This document shows, piece by piece, positions 35,501-43,278 of a DNA stretch of 64,000 bases. Each line of letters opens with the position of its first letter. Positions within the stretch are counted from its first letter, which is position 1. The notes beneath the pieces were generated by a model. The model worked only from the letters and a program-made list of their open reading frames with translations. It was not told the DNA's origin and ran no database searches. Location of the stretch: the NCBI GenBank assembly GCA_028285445.1, contig JANQPQ010000014.1:1-64000 (forward strand), in the 5' to 3' direction. The stretch is from Cyclobacteriaceae bacterium (GTDB taxonomy: Bacteria > Bacteroidota > Bacteroidia > Cytophagales > Cyclobacteriaceae). Both the position numbers and the translations under genes were made by a program.

Positions 35501-36093
35501 ATTTCAAAAAGAAGATCCTCCACCCTCTCCAGGTCAGCATCTGTATCATCAATTTTCCGAAGCGTTTCCTTTTTTCTCTTCTTGAACTTGGCGATGCCTG
35601 CTGCTTCCTCAAAAAGCGTTCGTCTGCTATTATCTTTATCATTGAGCAGGTCATCAACCATCTTAAGCTCAATGATGGCGTAAGAGTCTGAACCAATGCC
35701 AGTGTCCAGGAAGAGGTTAGTGATGTCCTTAAGACGGCAGGTGACGCCATTCAGCATGTACTCGCTGTCGCCAGAGCGGAAGTATTTTCTGGTTACGGTA
35801 ACTTCCGAATACTCGGTAGGAAGAATGTTTTTTGTATTGCTAAAGCTGAGTGATACTTCAGCTAGTTGGGTTGGTTTCCTTTTCTTTGTGCCATTGAAGA
35901 TCACGTTCTCCATCTTGTCAGAACGGAGGGTTTTGATCTTCTGCTCGCCCAGTACCCATCGTATGGCATCTACTACATTCGATTTGCCACAGCCATTAGG
36001 GCCTACTATGCCGGTTATGCCTTCATCGAAATTAATGGTAACTCTATCTCCAAAACTTTTGAAGCCATTAATTTCCAACTTGGTTAATTGCAT
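32563..36093 (-). CDS. smc: Chromosome segregation protein SMC
   Basis: Condensin ATPase of 1176 residues. N-terminal Walker A GIVGPNGCGKSNVVDAIRW (about 27-45) with the typical GEQKIKTLRS after it, long coiled coil (about 170-500), hinge (about 510-670, including GFPEAIKFL and ANFFILDTFENF), second coil, then the C-terminal signature LSGGEKTLTA and Walker B FCIFDEVDAPLDDAN, with the D-loop intact. No scpA or scpB is nearby. Several short reading frames on the opposite strand are shadows of its biased coiled-coil codons. Confidence 0.98.
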   Translation of the reverse strand: MQLTKLEINGFKSFGDRVTINFDEGITGIVGPNGCGKSNVVDAIRWVLGEQKIKTLRSDKMENVIFNGTKKRKPTQLAEVSLSFSNTKNILPTEYSEVTVTRKYFRSGDSEYMLNGVTCRLKDITNLFLDTGIGSDSYAIIELKMVDDLLNDKDNSRRTLFEEAAGIAKFKKRKKETLRKIDDTDADLERVEDLLFEIDKNLKSLEKQAKQAEKYYQLKEDYREQSVALARTTVSKQNEAYQNLTKHIQEENDKKVELNKKVAEKEAEIEKQKANQITKEKDLAAKQKALNEHVNNIRHYESDKQIKNERLKFLNDKSETLREQIEQDRKSKERAGFSIDSLKRERKEAETKLAELKSKVLELQNDFEDQKSKTSHLQEEVNAVAQLHRNKQDEVFHHKKEIEIKEIQLTALKQELEKTASDTSEKSASLLEFEKKIGELESDLNAKSKQLDKLKQEEENLQARIESTEKTIEVIREEQTQLNRQLDAKQNEYNLTKSMIDNLEGFPEAIKFLRKESGWGKKAPLLSDIVTCSDEYRVTIENYLEPVMNYYVVPTEAEAYKAINLLSDAAKGKANFFILDTFENFKPTPAKIYSNAFLASEIVEYDKKYQKLISYILDNVYVTTGDQATIPKGDDSIFITQNGKITKRKYSLSGGSVGLFEGKKLGRAKNLEKLDKDIKKLQKKLAEVEQSRSEKEKELDTLVASTKKTQIEEQQESINLINEEFISIRTKHEQFRELLTSTDTKKEDMLANMDQLQKDLDKLRPNSLKEQKEFAELEKKLGLLNEDLSTYNELLDQKSAAFNEENIFFHQQENRVASVEQELSYKEAAFESSTERIEKNQEELKSNEQEIKELIEKSESNDDYLIALYKEKEEKEQEVGNAEKDYYQVRGDIDELEKSEREIQRERENIDSLLMELQNKLNDTKLELSSVKERLSVEFNLDIEDILKENIEVDNKVDEHKLREKVEKLRDRMENMGPINPMAMEAYEEIQERHVFISSQKEDLLKAKESLLATIDEIDLVAKATFLEAFEKIKDNFIRVFRTLFTEEDDCDLRLVDHENPLESAIEIIAKPKGKKPLTINQLSGGEKTLTATSLLFAIYLLKPAPFCIFDEVDAPLDDANIDKFNRIIRDFSKESQFIIVTHNKRTMEQTDVIYGVTMIEQGVSKVIPADLRKLA

Positions 36094-36129
36094 GTAAAGG
36101 TCTTATTTATGGGTAGGGCTGAAACTGAG

Positions 36130-36137
36130 CAAATTTA
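36130..36137 (-). promoter_or_regulatory. Bacteroidota -7 element for smc
   Basis: TAAATTTG on the minus strand, 37 bases before the smc ATG; predicted leader about 31 bases. No clear -33. Confidence 0.45.
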
Positions 36138-36208
36138 AAATTTAATAATCCTTGGAAAAATGTTCTGTTAAGAAATTTGTATTCGCAACGCATAAAGAAG
36201 CTACGGCG

Positions 36209-36239
36209 TTGTGAATTCTCGATTTAGGTGGTAAGTTTG
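36209..36239 (+). promoter_or_regulatory. Promoter of the 167-residue membrane protein gene
   Basis: TTG at 36209-36211, a 20-base spacer and TAAGTTTG at 36232-36239 match the Bacteroidota promoter pattern. The ATG is 17 bases after the -7 element. Confidence 0.5.
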
Positions 36240-36256
36240 ATTACTGGCCTTGATAC

Positions 36257-36760
36257 ATGGAAGACTTTCAAATTATTTTATATATCATCTTTGGGGTAAT
36301 CTATTTCCTCAGCAGGTTTCTTAAGAAAAAGCCACAGGATCAGGCCAAGAGAAGACCGCGCCCTCAACAGGATCAGGATCAGGAGCAACCCACCACTGAG
36401 CAACCCATGACATTCGAGGATTTGCTCAGGGAGTTTACCGGGGAACAAACCCAGGAGTCCGAAGTTGAGACAGAGCGCCCGCTTATTAAGCCAAAACCAC
36501 CCAAGCAGGACTACGACTTTGAAGGAGACTATCCAACCGATGATGAAATCCAAAAAGTCTATGAAGAGTCAATTAGGGATGCACAGAAAGACCGAGATGT
36601 AAAGCCTACAGAGGAACCTAGAATGAGATTTAAGGAGTTTTACATTGATGAAGACGCAGATGAAAACGAACTGGCTTCTGAATTTGCCGATATGCTGAAG
36701 AATCCCGAAAGCGCTCAAAAAGCTATTATCTTAAAGGAGCTGCTGGATAGGAAGTACTAG
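36257..36760 (+). CDS. Single-span membrane protein, unknown
   Basis: Protein of 167 residues. An N-terminal helix (IILYIIFGVIYFLSRF) is followed by a basic and Gln-rich stretch (KRRPRPQQDQDQEQP) and a long acidic, disordered-looking part; the end EFADMLKNPESAQKAIILKELLDRKY looks like a conserved helix. I recall similar small proteins in many Bacteroidota genomes but no function. A topology with the tail in the cytoplasm is suggested by the Lys/Arg after the helix. Confidence 0.8.
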   Translation: MEDFQIILYIIFGVIYFLSRFLKKKPQDQAKRRPRPQQDQDQEQPTTEQPMTFEDLLREFTGEQTQESEVETERPLIKPKPPKQDYDFEGDYPTDDEIQKVYEESIRDAQKDRDVKPTEEPRMRFKEFYIDEDADENELASEFADMLKNPESAQKAIILKELLDRKY

Positions 36761-36796
36761 AAATCAACCTTTTCTATTTCTGGACCTTCAGATGTC

Positions 36797-38284
36797 CTAA
36801 CTCGCCCGTTTGCTCTGGGCTTTTTTTTTATCTGGCTCTGCGGCGGGAGTGTAGTTGAATAAGTATCGCTCTTTTATTATGGCCGCTACCTTCTTAGGCA
36901 CCATGTTTTCCCAGCCCATTTTCCCAGATTGAATCATAGCCAACACGTTATCCGAAATTATATGCAAGATGTCTGGATTGGCGGTAGTTATATCCTCCAG
37001 CTTATCATTGGCCATTAGAAAGTTTAGTAGCCCCTTCTGCTTATCATCAACTTCAAAGTTCTCCAGAGTTTTCAGATCAGTACGGCCCTTTGAGGGGTAA
37101 ACATACAGTTTGACATTGTGACCAAACAAGGTACCGAAGGATTCCAGAATACCACCACGCAAATTCTTGTAGTAAGTTTCATCAAACACCCTGGCCAAAT
37201 TTGATACCCCTAGTATTAGGCCAATTTTAGATCTTTTAGTAAAGGTAGAAATGTGATCAACTAAGCGGTAGTACTCATAGTAGTTTGAGATCATTACGTT
37301 CTGTCCCAGCGAACATAGTATATCTACTCTATCCAGGAAGTCACTATCGTCAATTTGCCCGCCCATTCGCAGATCTCTCAAAGTAAGTTCGGAGAGAACC
37401 ACTATATTCTCTTTATCAACATCTGGGTCAGCCCGGAAACAACGTCGGCCGGCTAAGAGCATATCCACATTTACATGGGTAACTGGCTTAAACCTACCTC
37501 TTAATATCAACACATTCTTTCTATGCAATATTTCTGAAGGCTGCAATACATTGCCATCAGGCCCGAACAAGGCAACTTGTGTCATGTTGTTCTTCACAAG
37601 CTTGAGGCTTAGCAAACGGTTGTCAACCCGCTCAAAATCCGGCCCTGAGATCCTGAACATATCAACTTCTATTCTACCTGAAGAAAGGTTCTCTATCAGG
37701 GAAGTAAGGATATCTTCAGCCTCAGTCATATAATAACAGGCGAATATCAGGTTGACCCCAATGATGCCTAGCGCACTTTGTTGCAGCAAAGGATCATTAT
37801 CGAGCATGTTCACGTGGATAACACACTCGTTAGGAGGGGTATTGGGAGCCAGCTGAAATCGCAAACCAATCCATCCACCAGCGCGATTTGACTTTTGGTA
37901 GTTTAGGGCTTCAACGGTATTGGCAAAAGCGAAAAAACGGGTAGTATCAGCCTGGTCTTCAAGACGTTGCTCCAGCAAATGGTACTCCTTGTCCAGCATC
38001 ATCATTAATCTGGGCTCAGAAACATAGCGATCGCATTTACCATAAATGGCATCACTAAAAGACATGTCATAGGCTGAGATTGTCTTGGCTATAGTACCAG
38101 ACGCGCCACCAGCTTTGAAAAAGTTGGCTGCTACCTCTTGCCCGGCTCCTATTTCGGCGAAGGAGCCGTATATCTTACTGTCCAGGTTTATTTTTAAAGC
38201 CTTTTCCTTAGTAGTCAGGCTTCTAAGCGCATTCATTTTTTTGTTGGTTTCTTTGCGGGAAAAATGAAGCTTTTGCTCATTCAA
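36797..38284 (-). CDS. Conserved protein of unknown function, 495 residues
   Basis: I do not recognise a characterised family. No signal peptide and no membrane helix are evident. The sequence looks like one compact soluble protein: KIYGSFAEIGAGQEVAANFFKAGGASGTIAKTISAYDM near 38-75, EALNYQKSNRAGGWIGLRFQ near 125-144, NMLDNDPLLQQSALGIIGVNLI near 160-180, and VLILRGRFKPVTHVNVDML near 268-286. The C-terminus is a short Lys/Ala tail. Good codon structure and a -7 element upstream support a real, expressed gene. It stands alone, tail to tail with the 167-residue gene. Confidence 0.88.
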   Translation of the reverse strand: MNEQKLHFSRKETNKKMNALRSLTTKEKALKINLDSKIYGSFAEIGAGQEVAANFFKAGGASGTIAKTISAYDMSFSDAIYGKCDRYVSEPRLMMMLDKEYHLLEQRLEDQADTTRFFAFANTVEALNYQKSNRAGGWIGLRFQLAPNTPPNECVIHVNMLDNDPLLQQSALGIIGVNLIFACYYMTEAEDILTSLIENLSSGRIEVDMFRISGPDFERVDNRLLSLKLVKNNMTQVALFGPDGNVLQPSEILHRKNVLILRGRFKPVTHVNVDMLLAGRRCFRADPDVDKENIVVLSELTLRDLRMGGQIDDSDFLDRVDILCSLGQNVMISNYYEYYRLVDHISTFTKRSKIGLILGVSNLARVFDETYYKNLRGGILESFGTLFGHNVKLYVYPSKGRTDLKTLENFEVDDKQKGLLNFLMANDKLEDITTANPDILHIISDNVLAMIQSGKMGWENMVPKKVAAIIKERYLFNYTPAAEPDKKKAQSKRAS

Positions 38285-38321
38285 TTTAAAACTTTTGGAT
38301 ATAATCCTCTAATAATGCTTA

Positions 38322-38329
38322 CAAATTTA
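38322..38329 (-). promoter_or_regulatory. Bacteroidota -7 element for the 495-residue gene
   Basis: TAAATTTG on the minus strand, 38 bases before the ATG at 38284; predicted leader about 32 bases. No clear -33. Confidence 0.45.
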
Positions 38330-38450
38330 ATACCCAATTAACCAGGAATTAGCACTTATTGATGAGTCAACTTTTAATATCATCTTTCTTTTTATAAATT
38401 CGGTTTCCGTGAAACTCAACCTTTAAATCTCAACCTAACCTTTACTACAT

Positions 38451-39818
38451 ATGGATGTATTAGATTTTATAACGCTGCTAATAATTATGGCTGCGTTTTT
38501 TACTCTAATCAACGTTAGATACCTAAAACTACCCTCCACTATTGGTTTGATGATCTTGGCCTTGGGCCTTTCCCTCTTTATAATTTTTGGAGAGATCATC
38601 TTTAGCACATTGAAAGCCCTTGCCTTTGACCTCATGACGGAATACGATTTTTCCGACGTGCTTTTCCAGGTAATGCTTAGTTTCTTGTTGTTTGCCGGTG
38701 CGCTAGAAATGGACCTTGGCAAGTTAGGAGAGGAAAAATGGGCAATTTTGATATTGGCCACAGTAGGAGTATTAATATCTACATTCTTTGTGGGTACCGC
38801 TATTTTCTATCTTATTCCATATGTAGGGCTAAACCTTGAGTATATACATTGTCTGTTATTCGGAGCCCTAATATCCCCTACTGATCCCATTGCGGTATTG
38901 GCCATGATCAAGAAATCGCATGTGCCCAAAAACCTGGAATCACAAATCGCTGGGGAGTCTCTATTTAACGATGGTGTTGGGGTAGTTGTATTCCTCACCA
39001 TCCTTTCAATTGCCTTCCCCGCCGCTGGTGGAAGCCATGGCGGCGACGTTACATTTTTGGGAGTAGCACAACTATTTGGAATTGAGGTTTTTGGTGGATT
39101 AGCGCTTGGGGCCTTGATCGGCTTTGTTGGCCTTAAACTATTGATCATTATAGACAATGAGCACACTGAAATCGAGGTTCTGGTTACGCTCTCCATGGTT
39201 TTGGGTGGAGCCAGCATCGCTGAAATGCTGCATGTATCTGGACCTTTGGCCATGGTAACTATGGGGCTTTTTGTTGGTAACAAGGGAAGAAGTGCCGACC
39301 TCGAAGAAGCCGCCGGTGAATATGTCTACAAATTCTGGCACCTCATGGATGAAGCTATGAATGCAATTTTATTCATCCTTATAGGCCTTCAGATTATCGT
39401 GATTAACTGGCAAGCCGATTTCTTCTACGCTGCAGCCATCGCAATTCCTGTAGTACTCTTCGCCCGTTTCACCGGGGTTGGAGTACCAATGACAGCCATG
39501 AGAGCCTTCAGGCGATTCCCTCGCTATACTGTAAGAATACTAACCTGGAGTGGTCTCCGGGGCGGTATATCCGTTGCCTTGGCTCTTTCATTGTATGAAA
39601 CGGCCAAACAGTTCTCTGTGGATACACGGATAATTGATCTGATAATTGCCATGACTTACAGTGTTGTACTATTCTCTATTGTAGTTCAGGGTTTAACAGT
39701 AAGCAAGTTGTTTGAAAAGGCCTCTAAGTCTGGTGCCTGGGAAGGCATGGAATTGAGCCCACCTGACAATCATGGCGAAGCGTCAGGGTCAGCCGAAGCC
39801 GAAGACAATTCGAACTAA
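38451..39818 (+). CDS. Na+/H+ antiporter, CPA1/NhaP type
   Basis: Inner-membrane antiporter of 455 residues with about 12 hydrophobic segments. Motifs of CPA1 exchangers are present: GALISPTDPIAVLAMIKKS (about 139-157), the ion-binding Asn-Asp pair in GESLFNDGVGVVVFLTIL (about 166-183) and TWSGLRGGISVALALSL near 363-379. It exports Na+ (or K+) in exchange for protons and supports pH and salt balance. A Na+-coupled transporter follows after 93 bases in the same direction, so the two may share a sodium cycle. The C-terminal tail is short and acidic. Confidence 0.95.
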   Translation: MDVLDFITLLIIMAAFFTLINVRYLKLPSTIGLMILALGLSLFIIFGEIIFSTLKALAFDLMTEYDFSDVLFQVMLSFLLFAGALEMDLGKLGEEKWAILILATVGVLISTFFVGTAIFYLIPYVGLNLEYIHCLLFGALISPTDPIAVLAMIKKSHVPKNLESQIAGESLFNDGVGVVVFLTILSIAFPAAGGSHGGDVTFLGVAQLFGIEVFGGLALGALIGFVGLKLLIIIDNEHTEIEVLVTLSMVLGGASIAEMLHVSGPLAMVTMGLFVGNKGRSADLEEAAGEYVYKFWHLMDEAMNAILFILIGLQIIVINWQADFFYAAAIAIPVVLFARFTGVGVPMTAMRAFRRFPRYTVRILTWSGLRGGISVALALSLYETAKQFSVDTRIIDLIIAMTYSVVLFSIVVQGLTVSKLFEKASKSGAWEGMELSPPDNHGEASGSAEAEDNSN

Positions 39819-39911
39819 ATTCACGCAACAGTCTCATAGCCCAATTGGAGCAATTCCTTTTGGAATGACCGTATATTGTGATATTTTCAGCGTTTATTAA
39901 AAATCACAATT

Positions 39912-41282
39912 ATGGAATCAAGAGGGGGTTTTACCAGTAGACTTGGGTTTATAGCCGCAGCAGCCGGCTCCGCCGTGGGGCTAGGGAACATTTGGCGCTT
40001 CCCATATGAAGCAGGAGAGAATGGTGGAGCTGCCTTCCTTTTCGTATATCTGGTTTGTATGGTGCTTATAGGCTGGCCAGTGATGGTCGGTGAAATTGCC
40101 ATCGGCCGAAGAGCCAATGCCAATCCCTATGGTGCCTATACCTCTCTAGGGAACAGGAATTGGGGTCTTGTTGGAATTTGGGGAATTCTTTGTGGCATAA
40201 TGTTCCTATCAGCTTACAACGTGGTTGCAGGCTGGGCCTTTGGATATTTCCTGGGCATCTCTTTCGGAGATATTCTATCTACCGAAAATCATGGGGCTTT
40301 CTTTGGTGGCTATACAGCAGACATTACCGATAATTTCTTTTACTCCCTGGCTTTTATGACCATCACGGGCATCATTGTCTTGGGGGGGATTCAAAAAGGG
40401 ATTGAGAAAGCGGCCAAAATTCTGATGCCCATACTCTTCGTACTGCTAATTGGATTGATCATCTATAGCCTCACACTTAATAATGCTATGGAGGGTGTGA
40501 AATATTACCTTATTCCTGATTTCAGCTTGATTACCCTCGAAACAGCTTACTCGGCATTAGGGCAAGCCTTTTTCTCGCTGTCACTAGGCATGGGATGTCT
40601 GATTACCTACGGTTCTTATATAAAGAAAAGCGAGAATATAATTAAGGCGGCTGGGTTGGTTACTATCACCGATACCCTGGTGGCCTTCCTGGCAGGCTTG
40701 CTAATATTTCCATTAGTGTTCTCTCAGGGACAATCTCCCACAGCGGGGCCAGGCCTGGTGTTTGTAGCCCTACCGGGAATATTTGCTGACATGGGACCGG
40801 TGGCTGGCCGGATAGTTGGTGGCTCTTTCTTCCTACTGTTGTGCTTTGCAGCACTAACTTCCACCATCTCATTACTTGAAATTCCAACCACCTTCCTAAT
40901 TGAGCAAAAGAAATGGGCTCGTAAAAAGGTGGTAGCTTTGTTTGCAGTACTGATCTTCCTTATCAGCATTCCAAGCATGCTTTCGCACGGTGCCGTAGAC
41001 TTCTTCAGCAACTTTCTTTACTACGAAGGCCGCAACAAAACCTTCTTCGATATGGTATTTGATATCTTCAGTGATGTTGGACTACCACTAGGAGGGTTCT
41101 TGATGATGGTGTTTATACTTACTCGCTGGAAGATGTACAACCTTCATGAGGAACTGGCAATCGGCAATGAGACCTACCCGGGATCCTTCATGCAGAAGTT
41201 CATGGGCATTCTTCTCACTTATATCTGTCCCATCTTACTCCTAATTATGTTCATTGTCACCTTGAAGGTGAAATTCTTCTAA
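39912..41282 (+). CDS. Neurotransmitter:sodium symporter-family transporter
   Basis: NSS/LeuT-type transporter of 456 residues with about 11-12 helices. The TM1 signature FIAAAAGSAVGLGNIWRFPYEAGENGGAAF is near 12-41 and contains the Na+ and substrate-binding unwound part; TM6 carries the QAFFSLSLGMGCLITYGSY stretch (about 218-236). It imports an amino acid or related amine with Na+; the substrate cannot be predicted. Its stop overlaps the convergent propeller gene by CTAA. Confidence 0.95.
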   Translation: MESRGGFTSRLGFIAAAAGSAVGLGNIWRFPYEAGENGGAAFLFVYLVCMVLIGWPVMVGEIAIGRRANANPYGAYTSLGNRNWGLVGIWGILCGIMFLSAYNVVAGWAFGYFLGISFGDILSTENHGAFFGGYTADITDNFFYSLAFMTITGIIVLGGIQKGIEKAAKILMPILFVLLIGLIIYSLTLNNAMEGVKYYLIPDFSLITLETAYSALGQAFFSLSLGMGCLITYGSYIKKSENIIKAAGLVTITDTLVAFLAGLLIFPLVFSQGQSPTAGPGLVFVALPGIFADMGPVAGRIVGGSFFLLLCFAALTSTISLLEIPTTFLIEQKKWARKKVVALFAVLIFLISIPSMLSHGAVDFFSNFLYYEGRNKTFFDMVFDIFSDVGLPLGGFLMMVFILTRWKMYNLHEELAIGNETYPGSFMQKFMGILLTYICPILLLIMFIVTLKVKFF

Positions 41283-42397
41283 GGATTAGGCTCAGAATCA
41301 ACCCAGTCTGCTACGAATAGGTTAGTATCTCTGGTCCCACCATTGTTTCTGTTCGAAGAGAATACGATCTGTGTTCCGTCGGGTGAGAACATGGGGAAGC
41401 TATCGAAAACGGGGTCGAAAGTTATTTGCTGAAGATCGGTGCCATCCTCATTGATCATGAACAAGTTGAATTGGAAGCCACGGCTCCCATGGTGATTTGA
41501 GGAGAATATTATTTTTTCTCCGCCAGGATGGTAAAATGGGGCCCAGTTTGCCTTCCCTAGCTCGGTGACCTGCCTCATATCCGAACCATCGGCATTCACC
41601 ACAAAAATCTCCATAGCTGTTGGGGCTACCAGGCCTTGAGATAGAAATTCTTTGTATTCTGCAATCTCCTCTTCCGTCTGGGGTCTTGATGATCTAAACA
41701 CAATCTTCGATCCGTCAGGGGAGAAGAATGCACCGCCATCATAACCAAGCTCATCAGTAATCTGGATTACATTACTGCCATCAATATTCATTGTATAGAG
41801 CTCCAAATCTCCCGACCTTATGGAGGTGAAAACAATCTTGTCACCTTGAGGTGACACAGTAGCTTCAGCGTCGTAACCGGGCGTATCTGTCAACTGGGAA
41901 ACAATATTGCCTTTGAGGTCCGTGACGAAAATGTCATAGGAATCATAAATAGGCCATAGATACTTACCGCTGCTTCTGTCTGGTTCAGGCGGGCATGGAT
42001 CGCCTACCAAGTGGGTTGAGCCATATACCACTGTTGAGTCGCCAGGTAAAAAATATGAGCAGGTAGTTCTACCCTTACCTGTACTAATCATGGGTGGGGC
42101 CTGGTTTGCCATATCCCCTTGCATATCAGTAAAGAAGATCTGATCACATTCAACTCCCCACTTTTTATGGTTAGATTGAAAGACAAGCATGTCTCCACCA
42201 AAACTCCAATAAGCCTCAGCATTGTCGCCCCCAAAAGTTAGCTGCCGCATGTTGGCAAAATGCTTTTCCTGATCATAGGTTAGTGTATCAACCTTTTGCT
42301 CCACTGAGGTGTTCTCTGCCTCTTGATTTTGCGGTTGGCTGCATCCAAAAGCTGCCAGAATAGAGGCGATTAAAAGTAACTGGTACTTGCTTGACAT
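41279..42397 (-). CDS. TolB-like WD40/PD40 propeller lipoprotein
   Basis: Protein of 372 residues. The frame is open upstream to 42496, but ATG 42397 starts a proper lipoprotein signal (YQLLLIASILAAFGC) and is preferred. Repeated PD40 blades are clear: DAEATVSPQGDKIVFTSIRSGDLELYTMNIDGSN, then FFSPDGSKIVFRSSR, FYHPGGEKIIFSSNHHG and MFSPDGTQIVFSSNRNNG. It resembles the propeller of TolB but has no TolB N-terminal domain. Likely an envelope protein of unknown partner. Divergent from the outer-membrane protein gene at 42508. Confidence 0.88.
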   Translation of the reverse strand: MSSKYQLLLIASILAAFGCSQPQNQEAENTSVEQKVDTLTYDQEKHFANMRQLTFGGDNAEAYWSFGGDMLVFQSNHKKWGVECDQIFFTDMQGDMANQAPPMISTGKGRTTCSYFLPGDSTVVYGSTHLVGDPCPPEPDRSSGKYLWPIYDSYDIFVTDLKGNIVSQLTDTPGYDAEATVSPQGDKIVFTSIRSGDLELYTMNIDGSNVIQITDELGYDGGAFFSPDGSKIVFRSSRPQTEEEIAEYKEFLSQGLVAPTAMEIFVVNADGSDMRQVTELGKANWAPFYHPGGEKIIFSSNHHGSRGFQFNLFMINEDGTDLQQITFDPVFDSFPMFSPDGTQIVFSSNRNNGGTRDTNLFVADWVDSEPNP

Positions 42398-42507
42398 TAG
42401 GATCGATTTTGAGAAGGCAATAATCGATAAGAATGAAATCAAAAACCAATCTTTTGGAACGGAAATTTGTAAGATTTCGCTAATATGGCCTAGCATTTAA
42501 GGTAACT

Positions 42508-43275
42508 ATGAAATATCTATTCTCAATCCTATTATTAGCATTAGCGTTAAGCACAACCCAAGCCCAAATCCGACCAATATTTACAGACAGATCAAGTCAG
42601 ACCGATGCAGTAGATATCATGCCCGCAGGTAGGGTACAGTTTGAAGTCGGTTATTTCTTTTTCACTGAAGATGCTGGTTCAATAGAAACCTCGGGCTCAA
42701 GCATCCCTAACCTTAAGATCAAGTATGGAATCTCGGAAAAATTCGAGGTGAATATCATTACTAACTACCAAACACTTAAGGTAGAAATTCCCGGCTCGAC
42801 CAATAAATTCAATGGCCTGTCGCCATTAAGCATAGGTGGCAAGCTGATGATCAAGGACGGTGATGGCCCTAATCCGAAGATGTCGGCGACAGGTAATGTT
42901 ATCTTTCCAACTCTGGGCAGTGAGGATTTTGAGAATGATGATCTCAACGCCATTTTCAGGCTTATTATGGAAAACGACCTTGGTAGTGGCTGGGCCATGA
43001 CCTACTCAGTGGGAGTAGATATCCTTGACAATGACAACCCCTTTGCAGGAACTATAATGTTTGGTAAGGGCTTCTCAGATCAAATTAGTGCCTGGGCGGA
43101 GGTATTCGCTTCGTTCATCAATGATGCCGGCGACCCCTATGGAGTAGATTTTGGTATTGCCTACCTGGTAAGTGATGACTTATCTGTTGATGCCTCGTTT
43201 GCATTGCCACTAAACGACAATGCCATTGACTTTTTCTTTAACCTCGGATTTGGCTGGAAACTAGATACAAGGTAA
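42508..43275 (+). CDS. Outer-membrane beta-barrel protein (phenol-degradation MetA-like)
   Basis: Protein of 255 residues with a signal peptide (SILLLALALSTTQAQ). The mature part is made of alternating beta strands with aromatic girdle residues, starting RPIFTDRSSQTDAVDIMPAGRVQFEVGYFFF, with NLKIKYGISEKFEVNIITNYQ and GMGW-type ends (FFFNLGFGWKLDTR, C-terminal Arg). This pattern fits the transporter family Phenol_MetA_deg. The name should not be taken to mean phenol degradation. It converges on the acyl-CoA ligase gene. Confidence 0.87.
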   Translation: MKYLFSILLLALALSTTQAQIRPIFTDRSSQTDAVDIMPAGRVQFEVGYFFFTEDAGSIETSGSSIPNLKIKYGISEKFEVNIITNYQTLKVEIPGSTNKFNGLSPLSIGGKLMIKDGDGPNPKMSATGNVIFPTLGSEDFENDDLNAIFRLIMENDLGSGWAMTYSVGVDILDNDNPFAGTIMFGKGFSDQISAWAEVFASFINDAGDPYGVDFGIAYLVSDDLSVDASFALPLNDNAIDFFFNLGFGWKLDTR

Positions 43276-43278
43276 AGA

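Noticed and set aside
32563-36093. Several open frames of 60-130 codons on the strand opposite smc
   Set aside because: They are mirror images of the Glu/Lys/Leu-rich coiled-coil codons and contain no domain or start signal.
36803-36828. GCCC/GGGC hairpin with eight T's as terminator of the 167-residue gene
   Set aside because: The stem is only 4-5 pairs and lies inside the C-terminal Lys codons of the opposite gene; possible but too weak to list.
42398-42496. Longer N-terminus of the TolB-like lipoprotein
   Set aside because: It would place a second hydrophobic stretch before a perfect lipoprotein signal and run to within 12 bases of the divergent gene.
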